The notes beneath the pieces were generated by a model that saw only the letters and a list, made by a program, of their open reading frames with translations, had not been told where the DNA came from and made no database searches. DNA of 64,000 nt from a virus, in the IMG/VR virus record IMGVR_UViG_3300031565_000012, positions 1-64,000 of that record. The stretch is one strand, 5' to 3'. The translations under genes and the position numbers were made by a program. Positions 37,397-44,903 of the stretch are shown here, one piece after another (position 1 is the stretch's first letter; each line of letters begins with the position of its first letter).

Positions 37397-37819
37397 ATGA
37401 CACAGATTAAACTTACAGTACTCGGTGATGCTAAGGCGCAGATGAGGCATAGGCATACAAGCGTTGGTAAGTTTGTGCGCACTTATGACCCTTCAGCAGA
37501 GAAGAAATTAACATTTGCAGGTATTCTCCAACAGAATGCTCCTGAAAAACCAATAGATGGTCCAATATTTTTAGAGTTAACTTTTTATATGCGACGACCT
37601 AAGTCACATTATGGCACGGGAAAGAATAGCGAGATACTAAAAGATTCCGCACCTGAATGGCATACATCAAAACCGGATGGTGATAATCTTGAAAAATTCG
37701 TAACAGACTCGATGAATAGAATTTATTACAGAGATGACTCACTGATATGCTTTGTTATCCGGAAGAAGGTTTATTCAGATCAACCACGCACAGAAATAGT
37801 ATTAACAACATTAAATTAA
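37397..37819 (+). CDS. rusA: RusA-family Holliday junction resolvase
   Basis: 140 residues, the usual RusA length. The C-terminal catalytic region HTSKPDGDNLEKFVTDSMN followed by YRDDSLI carries the conserved aspartates (PDxDN...D...DDS) that bind magnesium, and FYMRRPKSHYG is the expected central strand. It cuts four-way junctions made during recombination or replication, cleaning DNA before packaging. It works alongside the YqaJ, OB-fold and RecT-like proteins. Confidence 0.9.
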   Translation: MTQIKLTVLGDAKAQMRHRHTSVGKFVRTYDPSAEKKLTFAGILQQNAPEKPIDGPIFLELTFYMRRPKSHYGTGKNSEILKDSAPEWHTSKPDGDNLEKFVTDSMNRIYYRDDSLICFVIRKKVYSDQPRTEIVLTTLN

Positions 37820-37824
37820 AAATC

Positions 37825-38106
37825 ATGAAAGTAACTGAAATTAAAAATTTGCTGAATGAATTTTGGCAGCAGACATCAGATGCTTGTCCTCTTGAATGCG
37901 GAGAAGCTGAAGAACAGGAAAAAAAGTTTTCTGAATTTATAGAAAACAAGTTAAAGGCTATGACCTTTGAAGACGCATCATCTTATATGATGAAATATCT
38001 TTCAGAGAATCATCATCCGCACATGATGGCAGCAATTGATGGCAACTCTGCTATTTTATGGGAGGGACAAAAAACTCATCTTGATAATTCATTTATCGTT
38101 GATTAA
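37825..38106 (+). CDS. Hypothetical acidic protein
   Basis: 93 residues from ATG 37825, 5 bases after rusA. It is helical and acidic (DACPLECGEAEEQEKKFSEF) with a His cluster (SENHHPHMMAAI). A longer frame would start inside rusA and is not needed. No function recognised. Confidence 0.6.
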   Translation: MKVTEIKNLLNEFWQQTSDACPLECGEAEEQEKKFSEFIENKLKAMTFEDASSYMMKYLSENHHPHMMAAIDGNSAILWEGQKTHLDNSFIVD

Positions 38107-38121
38107 TTAAGGACATATATT

Positions 38122-39108
38122 ATGAAAGAGACAGCAGAGAACATCATTACAACAGAACTGGCAAAACAGAACGTAACGGAGGCTGTTATTGCAAAGCTGA
38201 AAACAGATTACCTACCTCTTAAAATCAACGGTATTGATGACACAGAGGGTTATAAGAAGGTACATGATGCGAGAATTGTGTGCAGGGATCATAGAACGCT
38301 TGCAGAGAGGATATGCAAAGCAGGTAGGGAAGATGCGGTAAAAGAGCAGAAAGCATGGATCGCCAAGGAGAAAGAAGTCGTGGCATTAATTTCCGAAGTA
38401 GAACAGCACCTTAAAAAACAGGAGGATGCTATTGATGACCAGAAAGAGGCTATCAAGATCAGGGCAGAGAGATTGCTGAAACTTCCGGGAAGGAAAGAGC
38501 AGTTAGTCGGATTGGATGAATACATCTCCAAGGTAGATGTCACCAAAACGATCTTTGCATTTAATGAAATTGGGAAGCCACTTACCGATGAAGCAATCAT
38601 GAGGTGTGATGATAACCAGTGGAATCAATTTATACTTGGTGCGAAAGAAAAGAAATTTGATGCACAGCAGAAGGTCATTGATGATGCAAAAGCGTTGGCA
38701 CATCAGAATACTATTGTCGAAAGAACTAATGCTCTTTATAAGATAGGGGTCATTATGGTACTTCAATATGGAGTAAAGAATTTTAAGAAAGGGAATATCT
38801 CTGCTACAGAAGATGAGATTGCTGAAATGGAAAATGAAGTATGGGAGCAGAAATATGCCGAATTTTATAATGTCAAAGGAGAAACTCCTGTTCCTGAAAT
38901 GAAAGATTCAGTTACAGCACAAATAGAACCACGCCCCGGCGATGGAGGTCATGCCTCAGATTTTCTTACGGATGAAGAAAAACTCTGGAACTATGCCACT
39001 GCCCTTGAAAAAGTGGAATGGCCGGGATTGAAAAGTGAGGAGGCTACAGAGACATTTGAGGAGTCTCAGAAAAAATTACAAGAAGTATTAACAATTCTAA
39101 GATCATAA
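38122..39108 (+). CDS. Coiled-coil protein of the recombination cluster
   Basis: 328 residues. The first half is a long charged coiled coil (ARIVCRDHRTLAERICKAGR; EVEQHLKKQEDAIDDQKEAI). The centre (KLPGRKEQLVGLDEY) and helical C-terminus follow. I recognise this arrangement as common beside RecT-like genes in Bacteroidota phages, though I cannot name a Pfam family with confidence. It may organise annealing or act as a nuclease regulator. The next gene starts after 3 bases. Confidence 0.6.
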   Translation: MKETAENIITTELAKQNVTEAVIAKLKTDYLPLKINGIDDTEGYKKVHDARIVCRDHRTLAERICKAGREDAVKEQKAWIAKEKEVVALISEVEQHLKKQEDAIDDQKEAIKIRAERLLKLPGRKEQLVGLDEYISKVDVTKTIFAFNEIGKPLTDEAIMRCDDNQWNQFILGAKEKKFDAQQKVIDDAKALAHQNTIVERTNALYKIGVIMVLQYGVKNFKKGNISATEDEIAEMENEVWEQKYAEFYNVKGETPVPEMKDSVTAQIEPRPGDGGHASDFLTDEEKLWNYATALEKVEWPGLKSEEATETFEESQKKLQEVLTILRS

Positions 39109-39111
39109 ATT

Positions 39112-39423
39112 ATGGCTCAGAACAAGTCAATCAACAATTTTGAATACTCAGGACGGGTAGTATGGGTAGGACCACCCAAATCATTCACGACAAAGGCAGG
39201 GCAGACGAAACAGTACAGGGAATTGGTTATGGAAGTTTTCATTGGCAACTATGCCAGGGAGGTGCTTTTTGAGTACAATGAGACGAACATGACTCAGCTC
39301 AATCAGATCACCGATGGGTGCTGGGCCACGATCACCTTTCTCCTTGATGGCAATAAGGTTATCAGGGATGGGCAGGGGAGATGGTATAACAAGCTCAGTG
39401 GACAAACTTGTATAAAAGGGTAG
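39112..39423 (+). CDS. OB-fold protein, probable single-strand DNA-binding protein
   Basis: 103 residues resembling DUF3127/SSB-like OB folds: FEYSGRVVWVGPPKSFTTKA as strands 1-2, QYRELVMEVF and REVLFEYNETN as strand 3 and after, then a barrel close with ITFLLDGNKV. A short DNA-binding OB protein beside RecT-like and RusA genes would protect single strands during recombination. It lacks the acidic tail of bacterial SSB. Confidence 0.65.
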   Translation: MAQNKSINNFEYSGRVVWVGPPKSFTTKAGQTKQYRELVMEVFIGNYAREVLFEYNETNMTQLNQITDGCWATITFLLDGNKVIRDGQGRWYNKLSGQTCIKG

Positions 39424-39425
39424 TT

Positions 39426-39593
39426 ATGGAAACTAAGTTAATTAATCAGGATGAGAAAAGAGATTATCCAGATTATCCTGGAAAACACACACGGATACTA
39501 AAGCAGAAAGATTGTGATTGTTGTAATATGCAACAAACATATTTCTGTAAAGAATTATGCATTAATGCATTAATCGAGAAACCAAAAGGATAG
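39426..39593 (+). CDS. Small cysteine-rich protein
   Basis: 55 residues from ATG 39426. KDCDCCNMQQTYFCKELCIN has five cysteines that could hold a zinc ion. It sits 2 bases after the OB-fold gene and 11 before the PolX-like gene. Function unknown. Confidence 0.55.
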   Translation: METKLINQDEKRDYPDYPGKHTRILKQKDCDCCNMQQTYFCKELCINALIEKPKG

Positions 39594-39604
39594 GAGGATA
39601 AACT

Positions 39605-40219
39605 ATGAATATACTTCAATATTTTCACGCAAAAATGAGCACAACCGAACATAAAATCCCGCTTGCAGTAGGCAAGAACGTGGCTGACAGGTTTATGAAG
39701 TACTTAACACCGTATATAATCAAAGGTTCTATCGCAGGATCGGTGCGTAGAGAGGTGGCGTACGTAGGTGATGTGGAGTGTGTCGTTGTGCCAAAGGATG
39801 AGTTCTCAATGGGGCAGGCGTTCCCGATGGGATTTAAGGGACTTACTATTAATGGCACACGGCTAAAGAAGTTCTTTTATCTCGAATCAGACTTGCATAT
39901 CGAGTTATACATCACTACGGAGAAAGATTATGGACGTATGCTTGCTATTCGGACGGGAAGTAGTTTTTTCTCACATACCGCATTGGCTATGCAATGGAAT
40001 CGTAGAGGGTGGTGCGGTACAGAAAATGGATTGAGGAAAAAGGACGAGTGCATCCGTAAAAGCACATGGAAGATAAAGCCGGAATATAAACTTGCTCCTA
40101 CATTGCCTCCGGTATTCGACACGGAAGAAAGATTCTTTGAATTTATTGGAGCAAAATGGATACCTCCACAGGAGAGGTCATGGGTTGACAAAAAAGGAGA
40201 GTACAACTATAAACTATAA
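39605..40219 (+). CDS. PolX-like nucleotidyltransferase (palm and thumb only)
   Basis: 204 residues. IAGSVRREVAYVGDVECVVV matches the DNA polymerase beta palm (GS-x-R-R at 45-49, metal ligands D56 and E58). The third ligand position is Glu100 in LHIELYI instead of the usual Asp. RTGSSFFSHTALAMQWNRRG and ENGL match the region after the palm, and ERFFEFIGAKWIPPQERSW matches the C-terminal PolX signature. The 8-kDa lyase and fingers domains are missing. It may fill gaps or add nucleotides during phage repair. Confidence 0.8.
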   Translation: MNILQYFHAKMSTTEHKIPLAVGKNVADRFMKYLTPYIIKGSIAGSVRREVAYVGDVECVVVPKDEFSMGQAFPMGFKGLTINGTRLKKFFYLESDLHIELYITTEKDYGRMLAIRTGSSFFSHTALAMQWNRRGWCGTENGLRKKDECIRKSTWKIKPEYKLAPTLPPVFDTEERFFEFIGAKWIPPQERSWVDKKGEYNYKL

Positions 40220-40237
40220 TTTAATAACAACAGACAA

Positions 40238-41959
40238 ATGGAAACAGAAAAAAGTATTGTAAAAGTATCGGATGTAAGGCTTCCTAAATTTGTAGAGGAT
40301 GCCTACGACACCATTGAAGGGATGAAGCAGTTTGCAGGGATGTTGCTTGACAGCAAGTTAGTGCCTGATCACTTCTACGAAAAAGGTGCGGATAATAAAC
40401 CGGATTACACAAAAGGGAAAGTCCCTGCCGTAGTTGTGGTATTATTGCAGGCACAACAGCTTGCCATACCTCCAATGACAGCGTTACAGCATGTCATCCC
40501 CGTAAGTGGATTGCTCTCAATAAAAGGAGATTTAGCGAAAACCATGATATTTGCCTCGGGAAAGTTAAAAAAAGACTCATGGAAAGAAACCGTAACAGGG
40601 AGTATTGAGGATGAAAACATGGTAGTATCTATTACTGCTACACGAGAAGATAATGGGACTACCTTAACCCGCACCTTTTCAGTTGACAAAGCAAAAAGAA
40701 TGGGGCTTTGGATAACATCTTCTCAGGTGAGCGGTCAGGATGGATGGAAATGGAAGAAATCAGCATGGTACAAAACACCTGACCGGATGTTGAACTACAG
40801 GGCGTTAGGGAATATCGCGCGTGACTTATTTTCTGACGTACTTCTTAATATGTACACCACAGAGGAGGCACAGGACATTGGGAAGGAAACTACCGAGATA
40901 ATTGAAACTGAATCTGGTGCAAAGATTACGATCCCCGATAAGGAACATGCAAAGACCAGATCGACAAAGATGACAGACAGAGTGGTTGACAAGATCCCTA
41001 ACAACAAATTTGGCAAGGTAGGGGATAAGAACATCCAAGAGGCAGAAGTCATTCCAGTAGATAAAAACGAAGAGCGTTATACAGAAAATGTAAGACTAGC
41101 AAGAGAATCCATGGACAAACAGATAGCAGAAAATAATTTATCTTTTAATCCAGAAGTAGAAGGTATGCAACATAAAGATGATAAGAGTCGCATTATGGAA
41201 AATTATTCTGTAACGCATCTTACAAAGCATGACGAATCACCTTTTAAAGCAGAGAAAGGTTCAGCCGAATCTATAAATGGCGTGCTTGTGATCAGGGATG
41301 AGGCAGGTAACATCACCAACCAGGAGGAGATTGATAATGATGGCAAAACACCAGCAGAAGAAATCATTGACGGGCAGTGGACATTGAAGCAGATGGAAGC
41401 CATGGACACACCCATATTGTTAAAGCTGGTTATGGAGGACATGGATATGATGGAGAGTTGTGAGATAATCGGTGGTAAGAACACTAACAAGAAACTCAGG
41501 GAGATCGTCTTTGCACACCAGAACGAAAATCTTGCAGAGTATGTTGCGCCCTATCTGAAAGCAAATGAGGAAAGGGAAAAGCAAGAGGCTGCATCAGCAG
41601 TAGGCAAGGAACCGGCTGTGAATACTCAGGCAGGAGAAATCCCGGTTAATAAAGACTTTGACAAAGGGAAGGAGGAGGCTAAGATTGATGCGTTCCTCAA
41701 CACCACAAAGAAGGCAGAGCCAGAGAAAATTGAGGCAGGGAACAAATACGATATAGAAATCCCTGCAGAGACACCGAGAGATTTCAGTCTGGTAAAAGGT
41801 CTGTTCAATAAACTTATGGGTGTGACACCGCAGATTACTACGCCAAGATTTATGGAACTACATGATAAATTAAAATTACCATCTTCTTATTGTGACAAAG
41901 AAACATTCCTGAAGATAGCGAGTGTCGATGAAATAAATTTGTTACTTAACGCAAATTAG
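40238..41959 (+). CDS. RecT-like single-strand annealing protein with long acidic tail
   Basis: 573 residues. The first 220 match the RecT/RecT-like family: FVEDAYDTIEGMKQFAGMLL, LLQAQQLAIPPMTALQHVI, PVSGLLSIKGDLAKTMIF and the end SAWYKTPDRMLNYRALGNIA. The usual family length is about 270-370, so roughly 300 residues are extra, rich in Glu/Lys and predicted mainly disordered, with a small helical domain at the very end (TTPRFMELHDKLKLPSSYCD). It would anneal the single strands produced by the YqaJ nuclease. A host-type promoter overlaps its last codons. Confidence 0.82.
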   Translation: METEKSIVKVSDVRLPKFVEDAYDTIEGMKQFAGMLLDSKLVPDHFYEKGADNKPDYTKGKVPAVVVVLLQAQQLAIPPMTALQHVIPVSGLLSIKGDLAKTMIFASGKLKKDSWKETVTGSIEDENMVVSITATREDNGTTLTRTFSVDKAKRMGLWITSSQVSGQDGWKWKKSAWYKTPDRMLNYRALGNIARDLFSDVLLNMYTTEEAQDIGKETTEIIETESGAKITIPDKEHAKTRSTKMTDRVVDKIPNNKFGKVGDKNIQEAEVIPVDKNEERYTENVRLARESMDKQIAENNLSFNPEVEGMQHKDDKSRIMENYSVTHLTKHDESPFKAEKGSAESINGVLVIRDEAGNITNQEEIDNDGKTPAEEIIDGQWTLKQMEAMDTPILLKLVMEDMDMMESCEIIGGKNTNKKLREIVFAHQNENLAEYVAPYLKANEEREKQEAASAVGKEPAVNTQAGEIPVNKDFDKGKEEAKIDAFLNTTKKAEPEKIEAGNKYDIEIPAETPRDFSLVKGLFNKLMGVTPQITTPRFMELHDKLKLPSSYCDKETFLKIASVDEINLLLNAN

Positions 41960-41970
41960 CTGTATATTTG
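41938..41970 (+). promoter_or_regulatory. Host-type promoter at the end of the RecT-like gene
   Basis: TTTG at 41938-41941, a 21-base spacer, then TATATTTG at 41963-41970. The -33 box lies in the last codons of the annealing-protein gene. Transcription would start near 41977 and meets a terminator only about 70 bases later, implying a short RNA. Confidence 0.75.
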
Positions 41971-41976
41971 TAGCTC

Positions 41977-42051
41977 ACACTCTTGTTGATTACTACAAAA
42001 GGGATAAGGAGGCTACGAAAGATCGAGATGATTATAATAGCCTCTTTTTTT
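41977..42051 (+). ncRNA. Candidate small RNA (about 75 nt)
   Basis: A good promoter (41938-41970) is followed at once by about 30 bases of unstructured sequence, an AAGGAGG run at 42006-42012, and a terminator hairpin at 42009-42044 with T-tract. No conserved ORF is visible between them. The unit has the size and layout of a trans-acting small RNA; alternatively it is an attenuated leader for the membrane-protein gene at 42074. Extents are predicted, not measured. Confidence 0.5.
42009..42051 (+). terminator. Rho-independent terminator of the small RNA
   Basis: GAGGCTA (42009-42015) pairs with TAGCCTC (42038-42044), loop of 22 bases, then seven T. It also would block read-through from the recombination operon into the accessory region. 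Confidence 0.75.
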
Positions 42052-42073
42052 ATTAAACTAATACTTAAAAACG

Positions 42074-42415
42074 ATGAAAGATATTATTTACATGACATTT
42101 TTGGGAATCATTGCCGGGATGGTAGCTATCCTGTGGACACGCATTATCAGGAAAAATATGCTCTTCCGTGAATTTGGTAAATGGATCGAGAAACAGAACA
42201 ATAGGCATGTAATGGAGCACAACTGCGATTCGATGATCATTAAGTTCGTGCGGTGCAGCTTTTGTTTATCGGTCTGGTTGGGACTCCTACTGAGTCTATT
42301 TTACATAATAATATTCTCGCCTTGGTGGCTATTTGCCATAGTAGGGATATTCAGTGCGTTGGGAGCAGGGAATTTCACCTGTGAAGTTATTAATGCGCTC
42401 AGAAATGAAGTATAA
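42074..42415 (+). CDS. Membrane protein, DUF1360-like
   Basis: 113 residues with an N-terminal membrane helix (YMTFLGIIAGMVAILW) and two further hydrophobic segments (SVWLGLLLSLFYIIIF; WWLFAIVGIFSALGAG). Between them KFVRCSFCLSVW carries a CxxC pair before a Trp, a feature I associate with DUF1360-type small membrane proteins of phages and spores. It starts 23 bases after the terminator and overlaps no other gene. Function unknown. Confidence 0.6.
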   Translation: MKDIIYMTFLGIIAGMVAILWTRIIRKNMLFREFGKWIEKQNNRHVMEHNCDSMIIKFVRCSFCLSVWLGLLLSLFYIIIFSPWWLFAIVGIFSALGAGNFTCEVINALRNEV

Positions 42416-42417
42416 TC

Positions 42418-42912
42418 ATGGCTAAAACATGCAAAGCAGAGAATTGTTATTATCCGGTATGGGGAGGTGGCTTTTGCCAACGACACCAGTGGAAACGTCA
42501 GGATAGGAAGCCTAAGAAACCTGCCTTCCGCACCAAGAGAGAGCGTATAAGGACATTTGATTGGGGCTTTGATAACCAGGTAGAGTTATTTGATTGCCTA
42601 TGGGATAACGCTCGCAATGAAGCCGGGAGGGTAATCTGTCCTTACACTGATGTTGACATCACAACTTTTAAAGGGGAAGGCATATATTACAGTTGTTTTG
42701 CCCATGTGCTTCCGAAAGGAAGATATCCCTGGTTTAAATTAAACCCAAGGAACGTGCGGGTGGTGTTACCAGTTTTCCACACCCTCGTTGATCAGGGCAC
42801 ATCAGAAGAAAGAGCGAAGTATCCTGAATGGAAGTTCTTCCAGTGGTACAACGATATAGAGGAGATGAAGATAGAATATGCTCAGTTCAAAAAAGATAAC
42901 TTACTACCATAA
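42418..42912 (+). CDS. NinG/HNH-like recombination protein
   Basis: 164 residues. An N-terminal zinc region (CKAENCYYPVWGGGFCQRHQ) is followed by a basic linker and a degenerate HNH-type core: SCFAHVLPKGRYPWFKLNPR, then VVLPVFHTLVDQGTSEE. The layout recalls lambda NinG/Rap-type proteins, which act in recombination. His residues in CFAH and VFH could be catalytic. A diverged paralogue lies at 44858-45337 and lacks both His. Confidence 0.65.
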   Translation: MAKTCKAENCYYPVWGGGFCQRHQWKRQDRKPKKPAFRTKRERIRTFDWGFDNQVELFDCLWDNARNEAGRVICPYTDVDITTFKGEGIYYSCFAHVLPKGRYPWFKLNPRNVRVVLPVFHTLVDQGTSEERAKYPEWKFFQWYNDIEEMKIEYAQFKKDNLLP

Positions 42913-42963
42913 GACAAGGTATCATGAAAACGAAAGAGGAGTTTAAACCAAAAAACAAGTGAG

Positions 42964-43134
42964 ATGGAAAAAATATTAAGATTGTTAGTTGGAATAGTTA
43001 TTCTTGTTGTGATAGCTATTAAAGATCCACCATTAACGACACAGATAGTAATTCTTATTGTACTGTCTGGCTGTTTGATAATTACAGCTTATATAAAAGA
43101 CGTAAGTGATGATGTTAAAACCAAAGTGAGATGA
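42964..43134 (+). CDS. Small two-span membrane protein
   Basis: 56 residues with two hydrophobic segments (ILRLLVGIVILVVIAI; IVILIVLSGCLIITAYI) split by KDPPLTTQ. It is preceded by CAAGTGAG directly before the ATG, a sequence that recurs before other genes in this cluster, and it overlaps the next gene by ATGA. A 12-codon frame at 42924-42962 upstream is too short to call. Topology would suit a holin or small stress-response protein. Confidence 0.6.
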   Translation: MEKILRLLVGIVILVVIAIKDPPLTTQIVILIVLSGCLIITAYIKDVSDDVKTKVR

Positions 43135-43499
43135 AAGAGTTATACGAAAAGATTTACATTAAGTCGGAGGCGGATTTGCCGAAAAATGGGACAATGTGTA
43201 TTGTGCATTGTAAATGGGGAATTATTGAGGATAAAGGACTACCTTATACTACATTAGAATTTCATTTACACCCTAAGGATATTGAGGTGTGGCTTACTTA
43301 CATTGATTGGTATCTTCAACCTATGGAGCAATACGCCAGCCAGAGGATGCCGAGCGAGGAAAAAATTAAGAAAGCAATGCTGAATACTATAAGATGTACT
43401 ATAACAGAAGATGCGGAAGATATAAATGAAAATTATTACTTTCAATGGGATGACGTTATTAAAATAGTAAAAAAGGTTTATAATGAAATGGATAGATAG
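43131..43499 (+). CDS. Hypothetical accessory protein, paralogue of 44210
   Basis: 122 residues. The segment EQYASQRMPSEEKIKKAM near residue 65 is shared with the protein at 44210-44740 (EEYASRRMPSEEEI), and the DNA over RMPSEE is nearly identical. The N-terminal part (IKSEADLPKNGTMCIVHCKW) is different, so the two are mosaics sharing a module. The last 17 bases overlap the next small gene. Confidence 0.6.
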   Translation: MKELYEKIYIKSEADLPKNGTMCIVHCKWGIIEDKGLPYTTLEFHLHPKDIEVWLTYIDWYLQPMEQYASQRMPSEEKIKKAMLNTIRCTITEDAEDINENYYFQWDDVIKIVKKVYNEMDR

Positions 43500-43608
43500 A
43501 TTTTGGAATTGGATTTATATAAGTGAAATAAGAACGGGAATATTTATTATTCTTATAATAATATCGGCAATGCTTTTAATACAATTATATGGGTTATTAA
43601 CTTCATAA
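43483..43608 (+). CDS. Small single-span membrane protein
   Basis: 41 residues with an aromatic N-terminus (WIDRFWNWIYISEIR) and one long membrane helix (IFIILIIISAMLLIQLYGLL). It begins within the last codons of the preceding gene. Its coding style matches that of the other tiny membrane genes here. Confidence 0.5.
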   Translation: MKWIDRFWNWIYISEIRTGIFIILIIISAMLLIQLYGLLTS

Positions 43609-43618
43609 ACAATAAGTA

Positions 43619-43705
43619 ATGAAAGTATTGATAGTATTTTTAATTGGTGCAGTTATAGGTTTTGTTCTATGTCTATGCTGGATAGTATCTAAAATAAATG
43701 ATTAA
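43619..43705 (+). CDS. Tiny membrane peptide
   Basis: 28 residues, almost entirely one membrane helix (VLIVFLIGAVIGFVLCLCWI). It is flanked on both sides by the recurring AACAATAAGTAATG start-site sequence (43608 and 43708), which argues for a real translated unit despite its length. Confidence 0.45.
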   Translation: MKVLIVFLIGAVIGFVLCLCWIVSKIND

Positions 43706-43718
43706 TAAACAATAAGTA

Positions 43719-43931
43719 ATGGAAAAAGAAATTGATATAGGAGTAAAAATCACCAAAGAAAATCTACAAGAGCTTTATGATAAATTATGTATAAAGCCCG
43801 ATACAACAGATTGGGATGATAAATGGTGTCAAGATTGTCCGCTTGGGAAAATCGAATATAATGCAGGGAATACAGCAATGAGACCATTGTGCTTTGCAAT
43901 TTGGCATGATGGAATATTAACTAAACAGTAA
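43719..43931 (+). CDS. Hypothetical protein with CxxC motif
   Basis: 70 residues. WDDKWCQDCPLGKIEYNAGN gives a CxxC pair and a further Cys follows in RPLCFAIW, suggesting a small metal site. The start carries the AACAATAAGTAATG sequence. The stop falls within the 31-bp direct repeat that begins at 43929. Confidence 0.55.
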   Translation: MEKEIDIGVKITKENLQELYDKLCIKPDTTDWDDKWCQDCPLGKIEYNAGNTAMRPLCFAIWHDGILTKQ

Positions 43932-43959
43932 GTGATATGGAAAATACAGAATACTGTGA
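43929..43959 (+). repeat. 31-bp direct repeat, copy 1
   Basis: Identical to 44734-44764. It covers the stop/start junction and encodes the first six residues (MENTEY) plus a Cys of the gene at 43937. The copies are 805 bases apart. Confidence 0.9.
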
Positions 43960-44197
43960 TATTAAAGATTGCATAAATCCTGCTAAGTATAAAGTAGGAT
44001 TAGAACTGAGAGCCCATGGCAATCATCCACCAGCAAAGACTACACCTATGGTAAATGTATGTGAAGTCCATAAAATTGTAAAATGGGATGAATTAGTCAA
44101 CGATGAAGGCTGGACTAAAATATGTAATAACTTTCTTGCAAGGGGACTTGCTGTTCCTTTAAAAAAATATAGCAATGTTTATATCGAATTAATCTAA
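43937..44197 (+). CDS. Hypothetical protein with MENTEYC start
   Basis: 86 residues. Residues 1-7 are identical to the protein at 44742, because both starts lie in the 31-bp repeat. CDIKDCINPAKYKVGLELRA and VNVCEVHKIVKW place two Cys pairs and His residues so that a zinc-binding fold is possible. Function unknown. Confidence 0.6.
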   Translation: MENTEYCDIKDCINPAKYKVGLELRAHGNHPPAKTTPMVNVCEVHKIVKWDELVNDEGWTKICNNFLARGLAVPLKKYSNVYIELI

Positions 44198-44209
44198 ACC
44201 ACAAGTGAG

Positions 44210-44740
44210 ATGAATGACAAGATTGAAAAACTGAAAGAGTTGATTGAGCATTATGAAGCAAAACCTGTAAGCACAAGTATGTCACCGACAAAGGCAGAGC
44301 TTAAATGGATGGATAAAAAGTATGATCTTATTGACGAGCTTGCCGCCCTTGAAGCAGGTGAAGAAAATAAAATGCGTGAAGAATGGGAAAATTCCAAACA
44401 GCCTGATTATGTTCCAAAAGGATGTCTGCTCTATAAATTCCATCCTGCAAACAATCAGCCCAAAGACGGTGCAAAGAGTGTGGAAGAGATACTTGAAGAT
44501 AATCTTAATGAATCTTTATGGACTTTTATAAGCACTTATCCAGTTGCCTATAAGTCTGAGTTGATGTTAAAGGATTGGATTATTGAAGCTATGGAAGAAT
44601 ACGCTTCCAGGAGGATGCCGAGCGAGGAAGAAATAAATACATGGGTTGACAATAGATTTGAATTTGGAAAAGAGGTTGCTAAAAAACTTGGAGCAAAAAT
44701 TGGAATTAAATGGGCTATTAACTTTATTAACAATAAGTGA
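44210..44740 (+). CDS. Hypothetical accessory protein with RMPSEE module
   Basis: 176 residues, mostly helical (KIEKLKELIEHYEAKPVSTS; KYDLIDELAALEAGEENKMR). Residues about 123-140 (EEYASRRMPSEEEI) form the module shared with the protein at 43131. The start carries the recurring ACAAGTGAGATG junction. It seems to be one of several mosaic small genes in the cluster. Confidence 0.6.
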   Translation: MNDKIEKLKELIEHYEAKPVSTSMSPTKAELKWMDKKYDLIDELAALEAGEENKMREEWENSKQPDYVPKGCLLYKFHPANNQPKDGAKSVEEILEDNLNESLWTFISTYPVAYKSELMLKDWIIEAMEEYASRRMPSEEEINTWVDNRFEFGKEVAKKLGAKIGIKWAINFINNK

Positions 44741-44764
44741 TATGGAAAATACAGAATACTGTGA
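44734..44764 (+). repeat. 31-bp direct repeat, copy 2
   Basis: Identical to 43929-43959; it again spans a stop/start junction and supplies the N-terminus of the downstream gene. Confidence 0.9.
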
Positions 44765-44903
44765 ATGTGACGAACCAATTATTGATGACGACGGGAATTG
44801 TACTATTGGTATTGATAATAACCTGGAAAAGAAGAGAAGAAAGATAAGTAATCAACAATGGCTTATTTACACGAGATACCATCCGCAAGGGTGTCTGACA
44901 TAG
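44742..44903 (+). CDS. Hypothetical acidic small protein
   Basis: 53 residues. After the shared MENTEYC start it continues ECDEPIIDDDGNCTIGIDN, an Asp-rich segment with Cys residues, then a basic stretch and GCLT. The last 46 bases overlap the following gene in a different frame. It may be a repeat-driven fusion of a start cassette to a new body. Confidence 0.45.
   Translation: MENTEYCECDEPIIDDDGNCTIGIDNNLEKKRRKISNQQWLIYTRYHPQGCLT

Noticed and set aside
41983-42171. 62-codon frame over the small-RNA region and into the membrane-protein gene
   Set aside because: It runs through the terminator hairpin and its second half is a frame-shifted reading of the gene at 42074.
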